A DNA stretch of 64,000 nt, taken from positions 124,001-188,000 of the forward strand of contig JAHJME010000031.1 in assembly GCA_018821435.1 (NCBI GenBank). Reading direction: 5' to 3'. This document shows, in pieces, positions 25,708 to 34,498 of this stretch; position 1 is the first letter of the stretch, and every line of letters starts with the position of its first letter. Made by a program: the position numbers and the translations under genes. Under the pieces are notes generated by a model. It did not search any database and was not told the DNA's origin. It saw only the letters and a program-made list of their open reading frames with translations. This DNA comes from Alphaproteobacteria bacterium. Lineage in GTDB: Bacteria > Pseudomonadota > Alphaproteobacteria > Caulobacterales > Caulobacteraceae.

Positions 25708-25723
25708 GATTAGATTACGAAGT
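25708..25723. promoter_or_regulatory. Motif A operator copy 5
   Basis: GATTAGATTACGAAGT, between the divergent acyl-CoA synthetase and hydrolase genes. Its right half CGAAGT is identical to that of copy 6 at 32266. One site may control both genes. Confidence 0.6.
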
Positions 25724-25770
25724 ATCCATCGAGCCGCCAAGCGGCCAGACCATCCTAGGGGAGAGACGGC

Positions 25771-26904
25771 GTGATCGACGACAGTGACCTGCTAGCCAAG
25801 CTGGACCGGCAATTCCTGGGCTTTCCCTCGCCCACCTCGCCCAGGATCATGGCCGGCGGCCATCCCTGCCAGGGCATCTACACCACGCCGAAGGGGACGC
25901 GGCCGAAGGTCGCCTTCATCGCCACCCACTACAACGTCGACTTCTCCGAGCACTACCTCGCGCCTTACCTGGCCGCGCGCGGGTACGGCTTCCTGGGGTG
26001 GAACACGCGCTATCGCGGGGCCGAGGACCAGTTCCTGCTGGAGCACGCGGTCATCGACATCGGCGTGGGCGTGCGCTGGCTGAAGGAGCAGGCGGGCGTC
26101 GACACGGTCGTCATCCTCGGCAATTCCGGCGGCGGCTCGCTGATGGGCGCCTATCAGGCCGAGGCCATCGAGCCGACCCTGGGCGGCCTGCTCTCGGGCG
26201 CCGGCGTCGAGGCGCTGAACACCCTGCCGCAGGGCGACCTCTACATCTCGTTCAACGCCCACCAGGGCCGGCCGGAAGTGCTGACCGACTGGATGGACGC
26301 CTCGGTGGTCGACGAGTTCGATCCCGTCGCCACGGACGAGAGCCTGAACCCGTTCAACCCGGATAACGGCCCGGCCTATTCGCCCGAATTCATCACCCGC
26401 TATCGCGCCGCCCAGAAGGCCCGCAACCAGCGGATCACCGACTGGGCCAAGGCCGAGCTGGAGCGCCTCAACGCCGCCGGCATTCCCGACAGGCTGTTCC
26501 CCCTGTTCCGCTGCTGGGGCGACCTGCGGATGATGGACGGGACGATCGATCCGTCCGAGCGCGAGACGCCGATGTGCTATCGCGGCCATCCGGCGATCGC
26601 CAACCGCAGCCCCTCGATCGGCCGCGCCAACAACCTGAAGACCTGGCTGTCCATGTGGAGCCTGGAGACGTCCAAGTGCCGGGGCGTGGACCAGCTGGCC
26701 AAGTTCCGCATGCCGGCGCTGGTGGTCCAGGGCCTGGGCGACACCGGCGTCTTCCCGTCCGACGCCCAGATCATCTTCGACAACCTGGGGACCGCGGACA
26801 AGCAGCTCCAGCTGATCAAGGGCGCGCACTACTTCGAGGACAGCCGCCAGGTCCGCGAGGCCGCCGCGAACCTGGTCTGCGACTGGGTGGAAACGAAGCT
26901 CTAG
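25771..26904 (+). CDS. Alpha/beta-hydrolase (cytoplasmic esterase-like)
   Basis: A 377-residue alpha/beta-hydrolase without signal peptide. The nucleophile elbow is GNSGGGSLMG (serine near residue 124), the acid is D in GLGDTGVF and the histidine is in GAHYFED near the C-terminus. The large cap region is rich in aromatic residues. GTG 25771 has GGGAGAG upstream. Controlled by the shared motif A site, it may cleave an ester or ring-fission product before CoA activation. It overlaps the convergent aldolase gene by 4 nt. Confidence 0.88.
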   Translation: MIDDSDLLAKLDRQFLGFPSPTSPRIMAGGHPCQGIYTTPKGTRPKVAFIATHYNVDFSEHYLAPYLAARGYGFLGWNTRYRGAEDQFLLEHAVIDIGVGVRWLKEQAGVDTVVILGNSGGGSLMGAYQAEAIEPTLGGLLSGAGVEALNTLPQGDLYISFNAHQGRPEVLTDWMDASVVDEFDPVATDESLNPFNPDNGPAYSPEFITRYRAAQKARNQRITDWAKAELERLNAAGIPDRLFPLFRCWGDLRMMDGTIDPSERETPMCYRGHPAIANRSPSIGRANNLKTWLSMWSLETSKCRGVDQLAKFRMPALVVQGLGDTGVFPSDAQIIFDNLGTADKQLQLIKGAHYFEDSRQVREAAANLVCDWVETKL

Positions 26905-27689
26905 TCGCGGAAGCTGGGGTCCAGCCGGTCCAGCTTGCGCAGCAGGGCCGGCCAGGCCAGGCCTTCGGCTAGGCGCTTCATGCCCGGGGCGCCGGTCTGG
27001 CTCTCGACGCGGTCGGGCATGCCCTGCGGCGGCTCGTAGAGGCGGTCGCGGCCGACGGTGAGCATCAGCACCTGGGCCTCGCACGCGCGTTCCAGATAGT
27101 ACATGCGCAGGAACGCCTGGGCGACGGTCTCGCCCACGGTGAGCGTGCCGTGGTTTCGCAGGATCATCGCGTTCTTGGTCCCGAGGTCGGCGACCAGCCG
27201 CTGGCGCTCCTCCAGGTCCGTCGCGATGCCTTCGAAGTCATGATAGGCGAGGTCGTGGCGGGCGATCATCGCCGTCTGAGTGTGCGGCATCAGACCCTCG
27301 TCCATGGCCGACACGGCCTGGCCGTGCGGCGTATGCAGGTGCAGCACCGCGTGCGCGTCGTCGCGGCCCATGTGGATCGCCGAGTGGATGACGAAGCCGG
27401 CCTTGTTCACCGGCTGGCGCGCTTCCATCACCCGGTTGCCGTCCATGTCGATCTTCACCAGCGACGAGGCGGTGATCTCCTCGAACATGTGGGTGTAGGG
27501 GTTGATCAGGAAGTGGTGCTCGGGGCCGGGGACCCGCGCCGACAGGTGGGTGAAGATCAGGTCGTCCCAGCCATAGAGGGCCACCAGCCGATAGGCGGCG
27601 GCTAGGTCGACGCGCAGGTCCCACTCCGCCTCCGACACCTGGTCCCGGACGGACGGCGACGGCATCGCGATGGGGGTCATGTCGTTCAT
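26901..27689 (-). CDS. Class II aldolase/adducin family protein
   Basis: A 262-residue class II aldolase-fold enzyme. Zn-binding histidines appear in LHLHTPHGQAV and ILRNHGTLTVGE; the N-terminal YGWDDLIFTHLSARVPG block is typical of the family. Relatives cleave sugar phosphates, or decarboxylate or aldol-cleave hydroxy-aromatic intermediates. ATG 27689 has AGGAG upstream. Transcribed away from the Crp/Fnr gene. Substrate unknown. Confidence 0.88.
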   Translation of the reverse strand: MNDMTPIAMPSPSVRDQVSEAEWDLRVDLAAAYRLVALYGWDDLIFTHLSARVPGPEHHFLINPYTHMFEEITASSLVKIDMDGNRVMEARQPVNKAGFVIHSAIHMGRDDAHAVLHLHTPHGQAVSAMDEGLMPHTQTAMIARHDLAYHDFEGIATDLEERQRLVADLGTKNAMILRNHGTLTVGETVAQAFLRMYYLERACEAQVLMLTVGRDRLYEPPQGMPDRVESQTGAPGMKRLAEGLAWPALLRKLDRLDPSFRD

Positions 27690-27740
27690 GGCGGCTCTCC
27701 TGCTCGGCCCATGACGACTCCCACGCGGCGGGGCGGAAGA

Positions 27741-27758
27741 TTGTCGCCGATTTGACAA
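27741..27758. promoter_or_regulatory. Candidate operator upstream of Crp/Fnr gene
   Basis: TTGTC-N8-GACAA has perfect 5-bp arms, located between the divergent aldolase and Crp/Fnr genes. Spacing resembles Crp/Fnr-type sites loosely; it may be an autoregulatory site. Confidence 0.4.
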
Positions 27759-27774
27759 TTGGTAGTCGGCGGCG

Positions 27775-28455
27775 ATGGTGGCGGCGATGGAGCCCCGCCA
27801 CAGCGATCCCTGGTTCTCAGGTCTGGACCCGACGCGACGCGCGGCGCTGCTGGCGCGAGCCCGGGCCAGCCGCGCGCCAGTGGGGTCTCGCGTGTACGGG
27901 ATCGGCGATCCGCCGGATGGGCTCTGGTCGGTGGACGAGGGCGAGGTGCGGCTGATGTCCTACCCGGCGCTGGGAATGGAATCCGTTAGCCTGATCCTGG
28001 GGCCGGGGGCCTGGTTCGGCGAGCTGTCGGTGATCGATGGCGGCCCGCGCCCGCATGACGCGGTGGTCGCCAAGCCGGCCCGGCTGCTGCATGTGCCGCT
28101 GGCCGCGATCGAACAGGCGGCCCAGCAGTATCCGCTGCTTTACCGCGACCTCGGGACCCTGATCTGTGTGCGGCAGCGCTCGGCGCTCAGCTTCATGGGG
28201 CACAGCATCGCCCAGCCGATCTCGGTGCGGTTGGCCCGCACGCTGGCGGGCGCGGCGCGGGCGTCCGGCGGACCGGAGCTGCAGGTGCGTCAGGAGGACC
28301 TGGCCGCCATGATCGGCGTGTCGCGCCAGACGGTGAACCGGGAGCTGAAGGTGCTGGCGCGGGCCGGAGCCGTGGCGCTGGCCTACGGCCGCATCACCAT
28401 CCTCGACGTGCAACGCCTCCGGCGCGGCGGCCCAATTGTTCAAGCGCCGCCTTAG
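27775..28455 (+). CDS. Crp/Fnr family transcriptional regulator
   Basis: A 226-residue regulator: an N-terminal cyclic-nucleotide-binding-like barrel (LILGPGAWFGELSVIDGGPRPHDAVVAKPARLL) and a C-terminal HTH_CRP (QEDLAAMIGVSRQTVNRELKVLARAGAV). Fnr-type cluster cysteines are absent. ATG 27775 or 27787. The effector is unknown; the divergent aldolase and the downstream hydrolase are possible targets. Confidence 0.9.
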   Translation: MVAAMEPRHSDPWFSGLDPTRRAALLARARASRAPVGSRVYGIGDPPDGLWSVDEGEVRLMSYPALGMESVSLILGPGAWFGELSVIDGGPRPHDAVVAKPARLLHVPLAAIEQAAQQYPLLYRDLGTLICVRQRSALSFMGHSIAQPISVRLARTLAGAARASGGPELQVRQEDLAAMIGVSRQTVNRELKVLARAGAVALAYGRITILDVQRLRRGGPIVQAPP

Positions 28456-28498
28456 AGGATGGCGTAACGTCGCCTGGTCGACGTCCGGAGCCAGAGTC

Positions 28499-29419
28499 AT
28501 GCCACGCCTGTTTACCCTCGTGCTCGCGCTGATGGCGCTGGCCAGCCCGGCCTTGGCCGGCGCGTTCGATTTCCCGACCGGGTTCACCACCCGCGAGATC
28601 GCCTCGAACGGCACGACCATCCATGTCCGCGTGGGCGGCAAGGGGCCGGCGGTGCTGCTGCTGCACGGCTACGGCGAGACCGGCGACATGTGGGTGGCGA
28701 TGGCGGCCGATCTGGCGCGCGACCACACGGTCGTGGTCCCCGACCTGCGCGGGATGGGCCTCTCGGCCAAGCCGGCCACCGGTTACAGCAAGGTGCTGCA
28801 GGCGGCCGACATGGCCGGGGTGCTCGACACCCTGAAGATCCAGAAGGCCGATGTGGTCGCCCACGACATCGGCAACATGGTCGCCTACGCCCTTTCCGCC
28901 CGCTATCCGGGCCGGGTCACCAGGCTGGTGCTGATCGATGCGCCGGTTCCGGGGATCGGGCCGTGGGAAGAGGTGCTGAAGAACCCGCTGCTATGGCACT
29001 TCCGCTTCGGCGGCCCGGACATGGAGCGCCTGGTAGCCGGCCGCGAGCGCATCTACCTGGACCGCTTCTGGAACGAATTCTCCGCCACCCCGGCCCGCTT
29101 CACCGAAGGGGCCCGCGTCCACTACGCCAAGCTCTACGCCCAGCCCGGCGCCATGCATGCCGGCTTCTCTCAGTTCGCGGCCTTCGATCAGGACGCCATC
29201 GACAACCGCGCCTTCCTGGCGACCAACGGCCTGCTGCACATGCCTGTCCTGGCCCTGGGCGGCGAGAAGTCGTTCGGCCCGATGATGGCGACCGTGATGC
29301 GCGCCGGCGCGACCAACGTCACCGAGGGCATCGTCCCCGACTCCGGCCACTGGATCATGGAAGAGAACCCGGCCGCCACCGTGAAGCTGGTCCGCGCGTT
29401 CCTGGACAAGCCGCTCTAG
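28499..29419 (+). CDS. Exported alpha/beta-hydrolase, epoxide hydrolase/dehalogenase-like
   Basis: A 306-residue enzyme with a signal peptide (residues 1-22, ending ALAG), so probably periplasmic. The oxyanion motif is HGYGET, the nucleophile is an aspartate in VAHDIGNMVAY, and the catalytic histidine is in DSGHWIMEE. The Asp nucleophile points to the epoxide hydrolase/haloalkane dehalogenase branch rather than esterases. ATG 28499 has GGAG upstream. It follows the Crp/Fnr gene by 43 nt on the same strand. Confidence 0.9.
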   Translation: MPRLFTLVLALMALASPALAGAFDFPTGFTTREIASNGTTIHVRVGGKGPAVLLLHGYGETGDMWVAMAADLARDHTVVVPDLRGMGLSAKPATGYSKVLQAADMAGVLDTLKIQKADVVAHDIGNMVAYALSARYPGRVTRLVLIDAPVPGIGPWEEVLKNPLLWHFRFGGPDMERLVAGRERIYLDRFWNEFSATPARFTEGARVHYAKLYAQPGAMHAGFSQFAAFDQDAIDNRAFLATNGLLHMPVLALGGEKSFGPMMATVMRAGATNVTEGIVPDSGHWIMEENPAATVKLVRAFLDKPL

Positions 29420-29446
29420 CGCCGCGTGGCGCCTCGAGGCGTGGGT

Positions 29447-30265
29447 CTAGCGTATGGCCCACAACGCGCGGACCCGCGCGCCCGCGATCGCCGGCGGCGC
29501 GTTCAGAATCGCTTCCGCCTGGGCGAGATAGAAGTCGCACATGACGCGATGCTCCAGCTCCGACCGCGAGCCGCGCTGTTCCTGCAGCACGCGAATGACC
29601 ACGTCCTGCTCGGCATCGTTCAGCTTGCTGAGCGCAGGCTGGCTGAGGGCGGCCAGATCGTCCGTCGACATCGCTGAAGCCGGCGGCGCCGGCTTGGTGG
29701 CGGTCTGCGTCAGGAGCAGGCGCGTCGTTGCCACATCCAGGGCCGCCAACTCCGGCGTCATCACCATCGCCAGATCCTCCGCACGTCCCGCGCCATCCAG
29801 GAATGCCGAGCACGCGGCTGCGCTGAACGCCCGGAGGGCACGGCCCTCCGCATGCGCGACGATATACATTTGCCGGCTGGTCTCGGCGTTTGCCTTCGGC
29901 CGTTGCCGCTCGGCGACGTCGCCTATCACCTGATCGGTCGCCGCCTTGATATCCGACAGCTTCGCGGATGAAGACAGCGCTGCGACCTGCCGCTCGAGTC
30001 GCGCATAGTCCGTGGGGTAATAGGTCTTCAGCAATTCGACGTCCGGCCTGCTGTCGAGTGCGGCCATGATATCGGCCGCTGGAATCGGATCGGCGGCCCG
30101 GACCATCCCGATAGTCACCAGCGCGAACCCTACGGGAAACGCCATCAGCCATCCCGGCCGACGCCCCGTGCGTCGTGCAATCAGCGTCGAGACGACCCCG
30201 CCCATTGCGCCGCCAACGGCCCCGGCGATCACCGCCGTCATGATCGAACTCATCGCCCTCTCCAA
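29447..30265 (-). CDS. Hypothetical membrane-anchored protein
   Basis: A 272-residue protein not recognised as a known family. It has a glycine-rich hydrophobic segment (IAGAVGGAMGGVVSTLIA), a second one (GWLMAFPVGFALVTIGMV), then a soluble helical domain rich in Ala and Leu with paired cysteines (AACSAF, VMCDF). Start could be ATG 30265 or 30253. Base composition is slightly lower in GC than neighbours. Flanking genes give no clue to function. Confidence 0.7.
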   Translation of the reverse strand: MERAMSSIMTAVIAGAVGGAMGGVVSTLIARRTGRRPGWLMAFPVGFALVTIGMVRAADPIPAADIMAALDSRPDVELLKTYYPTDYARLERQVAALSSSAKLSDIKAATDQVIGDVAERQRPKANAETSRQMYIVAHAEGRALRAFSAAACSAFLDGAGRAEDLAMVMTPELAALDVATTRLLLTQTATKPAPPASAMSTDDLAALSQPALSKLNDAEQDVVIRVLQEQRGSRSELEHRVMCDFYLAQAEAILNAPPAIAGARVRALWAIR

Positions 30266-30412
30266 AGCAAAGCTTGGACAGCATATGTTCCCTAAATGTT
30301 CTTAGCAACTCCTGCGTGTCTCGATATCCTGAACATCGGCTGGGTACGCGCGAACCCCTGAGCGTCGCTCCGGCTCGACCTCGCTTGCGATAAATGGAGC
30401 CGGGGCTGACCC

Positions 30413-30880
30413 CTAAGCGTCGTTCGCCACATCCGCCGGGGTGAAGGTCACCGGCGGGCCCCAGTCTTCCGCGAGCAGGTGGGCGGCTTTCAGGAACTGG
30501 GCCTTGCCCAGTCGGCGCGCCAGTTCCTCGCCCATGAAGATCATCGAGCGCTGGGCATCGACGCGCATCGTCTCGCCCATCTTAGTCGGGGCGACGATCT
30601 TGACCCGGCCATTGGTCGGGTCGTCCACCAGCTGGACGATGTCCATGGCGATCATCTGGTTGATGGTGGCGTGGATGGCCTGGCGGCTGACGCCCATGTT
30701 GCGGGCGATGTCGGAGGGGCGGCGCACGCCCAGCACCAGGTTGGCCATCACCATCGACTGCGGCCGGGTGACCACGGGCCAGCCGCGGGCCTGGAGGTAG
30801 TTCTGCAGGCCCTCGTCGAACCAGTAGAAGCCGCGCAGCAGCGACAGCAGCAGGTGCCTGACATCGTCCTCCGCCGTCAC
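30413..30880 (-). CDS. MarR-like winged-helix regulator
   Basis: A 155-residue winged-helix protein: TRPQSMVMANLVLGVRRPSDIARNMGVSRQAIHATINQMIAMDIVQLVDDPTNGRVKIVAPT in blocks gives the HTH and wing. It is more divergent from the other two MarR proteins. It lies downstream of the Rieske gene on the same strand; a weak GTCAA-N5-TGGAC match lies 56 nt upstream. It may regulate the phthalate-type genes; target unknown. Confidence 0.82.
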   Translation of the reverse strand: MTAEDDVRHLLLSLLRGFYWFDEGLQNYLQARGWPVVTRPQSMVMANLVLGVRRPSDIARNMGVSRQAIHATINQMIAMDIVQLVDDPTNGRVKIVAPTKMGETMRVDAQRSMIFMGEELARRLGKAQFLKAAHLLAEDWGPPVTFTPADVANDA

Positions 30881-30960
30881 GCCCTCAACGCCTCCCGAAA
30901 CCCACGAAACTCAAGTGAGGCGGTTCCGGCGGATTGTCAAAGAGATGGACGGTTGGGGCG

Positions 30961-32235
30961 CTACTCCGCCGCCGCCTTCTGGGCGTGGCGGGTGGTGTAG
31001 GTGCGCCAGTCCGCGGCGCGCGAGACGACGCCCTCGAAGGACGCCAGGTCGACCATCCGTGACCCGCTGTCCGTGCCGATCGCCGGCTCGCCGGCGGCGC
31101 AGGCCTTGGCGGCGGCCACCATCTGGCGGCGGAACTGGATGATCGCCACGTCGGAGGAGCCCAGGTGGTCCTCGGTGCGGTCGGCGATGGGGCCCATGCT
31201 TTCCCACATCGCCATGTCCTGGCTGGGGATGCCCTCGATGCCGGTGAAGTCGCCGGCCTTCATGGCGGCGCGGTCCTGCAGGAAGTTGTTGGCCAGGTTC
31301 CGCTTCTTGGTGAAGTCGGCCTCCAGGTCCGGCCCGACCTCGGCGGCGCAGAACTTGCGCCAGGCGTCCTGGCCGATGCCCTTGGTCTCGTGCCAGGCGA
31401 CCCAGTAGAACATGCAGTTCACGTCATCGATCGGCACCAGCATCTGGGCTAGGTTGTACTGGTCGTTGGGCGGGATCAACACCGTGAAGGGGGCGATGAA
31501 CACCGTGGTGCGGATATAGGCATGGGTCTCCGGATCGCGGATCGGCCGGCGGATCGCGGCGTAGTGGAAACCGTAGTCCGTGGCCTCGACCTCCAGCTTC
31601 GGCGCCTTGTCGTTGGACGGGCGCAGCCAGGCTGTCTCGGTGGCCGTCGAGCCCTCGACCTCGGCGGTCGGCATGTTGGTGGAGTGCAGGCTGGACGAGT
31701 GGGCGCTGTCGATCGAGCCCTCCAGCACCTGGGCCCAGTTGCAGGCCGCGTGCATCTTCACGATGGAGGTCTTGGTGGTGGGCGAGGGCGCCCAGGCCGG
31801 CGCCTGGAACGGACGCACGTTCTCCACGTCGCCCATCCAGACCCAGACGAAGCCGCCAGCCTCCTGCGCCGGATAGGCGCGGGCCTTGAGGTTGCGCATG
31901 CGGCTGTCGGCCGGCTCGGACGCCATCTCCTGGATCTCGCCGTCCACGCCGAACTTCCAGCCGTGGTAGAGGCAACGCAGGCCGCAGTTCTCGTTACGCC
32001 CGAAGACCAGGGACGCGCCGCGGTGCGGACACTTCTCGTCCAGCACGCCCACCCGGCCCTTGGTGTCGCGGAACACCACCAGGTCCACGCCCAGCAGGCG
32101 CGCGCGCACCGGCGCGCCGTCCGCCTCGGCCACTTCCTCGGTCATGCAGGCCGGCAGCCAGTGCTGGCGCATGACCTGGCCCATGGCCGCATCGCCCTCG
32201 ACGCGGCAGAGCAGTTCGTTGTCGGCAGGTCTCAT
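30961..32235 (-). CDS. pht3: Rieske oxygenase, phthalate 4,5-dioxygenase oxygenase-like
   Basis: A 424-residue oxygenase component. Rieske ligands appear in DEKCPHRGASLVFGRNENCGLRCLYHGWKF, here shown as C-P-H and C-L-Y-H; the iron site is in EGSIDSAHSSSLH. Length and motif order fit the phthalate 4,5-dioxygenase branch, which converts phthalate to a 4,5-cis-dihydrodiol. The divergent dehydrogenase and decarboxylase genes supply the next two steps, strengthening the call. Its reductase partner (Pht2-type) is not present in the window. ATG 32235 is chosen, with the motif A operator 31 nt upstream. Related O-demethylases share this architecture, so the substrate is probable, not certain. Confidence 0.85.
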   Translation of the reverse strand: MRPADNELLCRVEGDAAMGQVMRQHWLPACMTEEVAEADGAPVRARLLGVDLVVFRDTKGRVGVLDEKCPHRGASLVFGRNENCGLRCLYHGWKFGVDGEIQEMASEPADSRMRNLKARAYPAQEAGGFVWVWMGDVENVRPFQAPAWAPSPTTKTSIVKMHAACNWAQVLEGSIDSAHSSSLHSTNMPTAEVEGSTATETAWLRPSNDKAPKLEVEATDYGFHYAAIRRPIRDPETHAYIRTTVFIAPFTVLIPPNDQYNLAQMLVPIDDVNCMFYWVAWHETKGIGQDAWRKFCAAEVGPDLEADFTKKRNLANNFLQDRAAMKAGDFTGIEGIPSQDMAMWESMGPIADRTEDHLGSSDVAIIQFRRQMVAAAKACAAGEPAIGTDSGSRMVDLASFEGVVSRAADWRTYTTRHAQKAAAE

Positions 32236-32265
32236 CGGCGAGCGGTCCAGCGATGGCGTTGCAAA

Positions 32266-32281
32266 ACTTAGATAGCGAAGT
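32266..32281. promoter_or_regulatory. Motif A operator copy 6
   Basis: ACTTAGATAGCGAAGT, arms matching at 5 of 6 positions around ATAG, in the divergent region between the Rieske oxygenase and the dehydrogenase operon. One site could repress both units. Confidence 0.7.
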
Positions 32282-32342
32282 ATTTTAGGTCTGAAAGTGC
32301 GCGCGAGTCCAGTGCGGCGCTTGGGGGAAGGTATCCGACCGC

Positions 32343-33509
32343 ATGGCCGACCGTGTGCTCCGCCTGGGCGTTGTCGGCCTGAGTCGCGGCTTCGACCTGA
32401 CCCGCGCAACCCTGACCGCGGACCCGCGCGTCGAGCTGGTGGCGGCCGCCGATCCGCGCGCCGAGGCTCGCGCCGCGTTCCAGGCCGAGTTCGGCGCGCC
32501 GGCGTTCGCGACCGCCGACGCCCTGCTGGCCGACCCCGCGGTGGAGGTCGTCTACATCGCCGCCCCACACCAGGCGCATCTGGAACTGGCCGCGGCCGCC
32601 GCGCGGGCCGGCAAACATATCCTGGTCGAGAAGCCGATGGCGCTCAGCCTGGCCGATTGCCGGGCGATGACCCAGGCCGCGCACGCCGCCGGGGTCCATC
32701 TGCTGGTGGGTCCCAGCCACGGATTCGATCCGCCGGTCGCCTGGGCCGCCGACTTCATCGCCTCGGGCGCCTTCGGCCGGCCGCGCATGGTGACAGCGAC
32801 CACATTCACCGACTTCCTCTACCGCCCGCGTCGGCCGGAGGAGTTGGACACGGCCCAAGGCGGCGGGGTGATCTTCAGCCAGGCCGCGCACCAGGTGGAC
32901 GTGGTCCGCCGGCTGATCGGGGCGAGCGTCGCGAGCGTTCGGGCGACCACGGGCGTGTGGGACGCGGCCCGGCCGACGGAGGGCGCCTACCAGGCCTTCC
33001 TGACCTTCGACGGCGGGGCGTCGGCCGCGCTGACCTATTCGGGCTATGGCCGCTACGACACCGACGCCCTCATGGGCTGGGTCGGCGAGACCGGGGGACG
33101 CAAGGACCCGGAGGCCTACGCCGTGGCGCGGGGCCGCCTGGAGACCGCCGCCGAGGACGACCTGAAGGCCGCGCGCGCCTACGGGGCCGGCGCCGCCAAG
33201 GCCGCGCCGCCGGTCGGCCACGAACACTTCGGCCTGGTCATCGTCGCCTGCGAAGGCGGCGACTTGCGGCTGACCGCGACCGGGGTCGAGATCTATGGCC
33301 CGCAGGCGCGCCGTACGGTCGAGCTGCCGCTGGCGGCCGCCACCCGCCACGGCGTCATCGACGAGCTGTGGGCCGCCATCGTCGAGGGCCAGCCGCCCCG
33401 TCATGACGGGGCCTGGGGAACCGAGAACCTGACCGTCTGCCTGGCGATCCTGCGCTCGGCCGCCGAGGGCCGCGAGGTCGCCATTTCCGAGATCGAGGAC
33501 TTCGCATGA
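32343..33509 (+). CDS. pht4: Gfo/Idh/MocA oxidoreductase, phthalate cis-dihydrodiol dehydrogenase-like
   Basis: A 388-residue NAD(P)-dependent oxidoreductase with the N-terminal Rossmann strand LRLGVVGLSRGFDL and the EKPMALSLADC catalytic-lysine motif near residue 100. The Gfo/Idh/MocA family includes Pht4, which oxidises the 4,5-dihydrodiol of phthalate to 4,5-dihydroxyphthalate. The ATGA overlap with the decarboxylase gene and the divergent oxygenase support that role. LigC (a semialdehyde dehydrogenase) is in the same family and is an alternative. Confidence 0.82.
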   Translation: MADRVLRLGVVGLSRGFDLTRATLTADPRVELVAAADPRAEARAAFQAEFGAPAFATADALLADPAVEVVYIAAPHQAHLELAAAAARAGKHILVEKPMALSLADCRAMTQAAHAAGVHLLVGPSHGFDPPVAWAADFIASGAFGRPRMVTATTFTDFLYRPRRPEELDTAQGGGVIFSQAAHQVDVVRRLIGASVASVRATTGVWDAARPTEGAYQAFLTFDGGASAALTYSGYGRYDTDALMGWVGETGGRKDPEAYAVARGRLETAAEDDLKAARAYGAGAAKAAPPVGHEHFGLVIVACEGGDLRLTATGVEIYGPQARRTVELPLAAATRHGVIDELWAAIVEGQPPRHDGAWGTENLTVCLAILRSAAEGREVAISEIEDFA

Positions 33510-34498
33510 GTAAACTTCGCCTGACGCTGGCCTGCTGGGACTACGACCGCACGCGCGCCCTGGCCGACGGTCGCGTTCAGCCGGAAGGCATCGACCTCAA
33601 CTTGCTGCCGCTGCACGTGGAGGAGACCTTCTTCCGCATGCTTCGGAATCGCGAGTTCGACGTGGCCGAGATGTCGCTGTCGTCCTACTGCGTGTCGCTG
33701 ATGCGGGACGATCCGGCGTTCATCGCCATTCCGGTCTTCCCGTCCCGGTTCTTCCGCCACTCCTGCATCTTCGTGTCGGCCAAGAGCGGCATCCGCGAGC
33801 CCAAGGACCTGATCGGCAAGCGCTTTGGGGTGCCGGAATACCAGATGACCGCGCCGGTCTGGATCCGGGGGATCCTGTCGGACGAGTATGGCGTCGCCCC
33901 GACCTCGGTGAAGTATTTCTCCGGTGGCGAGGAGGAGCCGGGCCGCGACGAGAAGCTGAAGCTGAACCTGCCGCCCGAGTTCAGCGTCACGCCCATCGGA
34001 CCGATGCAGACCCTCTCGCAGATGTTGGCCGACGGTGAGATCGACGCCCTGCACACGGCGCGCACGCCCTCGACGTTTTACTCGCGGCCGAACGACGTGA
34101 AGCGGCTGTTCCCGAATTTCGTCGAGGTGGAGAAGGACTACTTCCGCCGCACCGGCATCTTCCCGATCATGCACGTGGTGGCGATCCGCCGGTCCGTCTA
34201 CGAGGCCAACCGCTGGATCGCCCAGTCGCTGTTCAAGGCGTTCAGCGCCGCGCAACAGATCACCTACGACAACCTGGCCGTCACCTCGGCCATGACCTCG
34301 ATGCTGCCGTGGCAAATCGCGGCCGTCGAAGAAGCGCGTGCAGAACTCGGCGACGACTGGTGGCCCTATGGCTTCGCGCGCAACGAGGCGGTGCTCGACA
34401 CCTTCCTGCGCTATCACCACGAGCAGGGGCTCTCGCAGCGCCGCCTGCAGCCGCGCGAGCTGTTCGCGCCCGAAACCTTCGAAGCGTTCAAGATCTGA
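33506..34498 (+). CDS. pht5: 4,5-dihydroxyphthalate decarboxylase-like protein
   Basis: A 330-residue cytoplasmic protein without signal peptide, similar to 4,5-dihydroxyphthalate decarboxylase (PhtD/Pht5 family, periplasmic-binding-protein fold): LACWDYDRTRALADGRVQPEGID, FVSAKSGIREPKDLIGKRFGVPEYQMTA and HVVAIRRSVYEANRWIAQSL. It would convert 4,5-dihydroxyphthalate to protocatechuate, feeding the lig operon at 50-55 kb. It is coupled by ATGA to the dehydrogenase and overlaps the MarR start. Transporter-binding relatives share the fold but have signal peptides. Confidence 0.85.
   Translation: MSKLRLTLACWDYDRTRALADGRVQPEGIDLNLLPLHVEETFFRMLRNREFDVAEMSLSSYCVSLMRDDPAFIAIPVFPSRFFRHSCIFVSAKSGIREPKDLIGKRFGVPEYQMTAPVWIRGILSDEYGVAPTSVKYFSGGEEEPGRDEKLKLNLPPEFSVTPIGPMQTLSQMLADGEIDALHTARTPSTFYSRPNDVKRLFPNFVEVEKDYFRRTGIFPIMHVVAIRRSVYEANRWIAQSLFKAFSAAQQITYDNLAVTSAMTSMLPWQIAAVEEARAELGDDWWPYGFARNEAVLDTFLRYHHEQGLSQRRLQPRELFAPETFEAFKI

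Noticed and set aside
30283..30310. CTAAATGTTCTTAG upstream of the hypothetical gene as a motif A copy
   Set aside because: The half-sites are in the opposite order (CTAA...TTAG), so it does not fit the family.
30936..30950. GTCAAAGAGATGGAC upstream of the MarR-like gene at 30413 as a motif B site
   Set aside because: One arm has a mismatch and the sequence is otherwise unrelated; too weak to count as a site.
33506..34498. Periplasmic substrate-binding protein of an ABC transporter
   Set aside because: The fold is similar, but there is no signal peptide and no permease or ATPase gene nearby, and the dehydrogenase and Rieske neighbours fit a decarboxylase.
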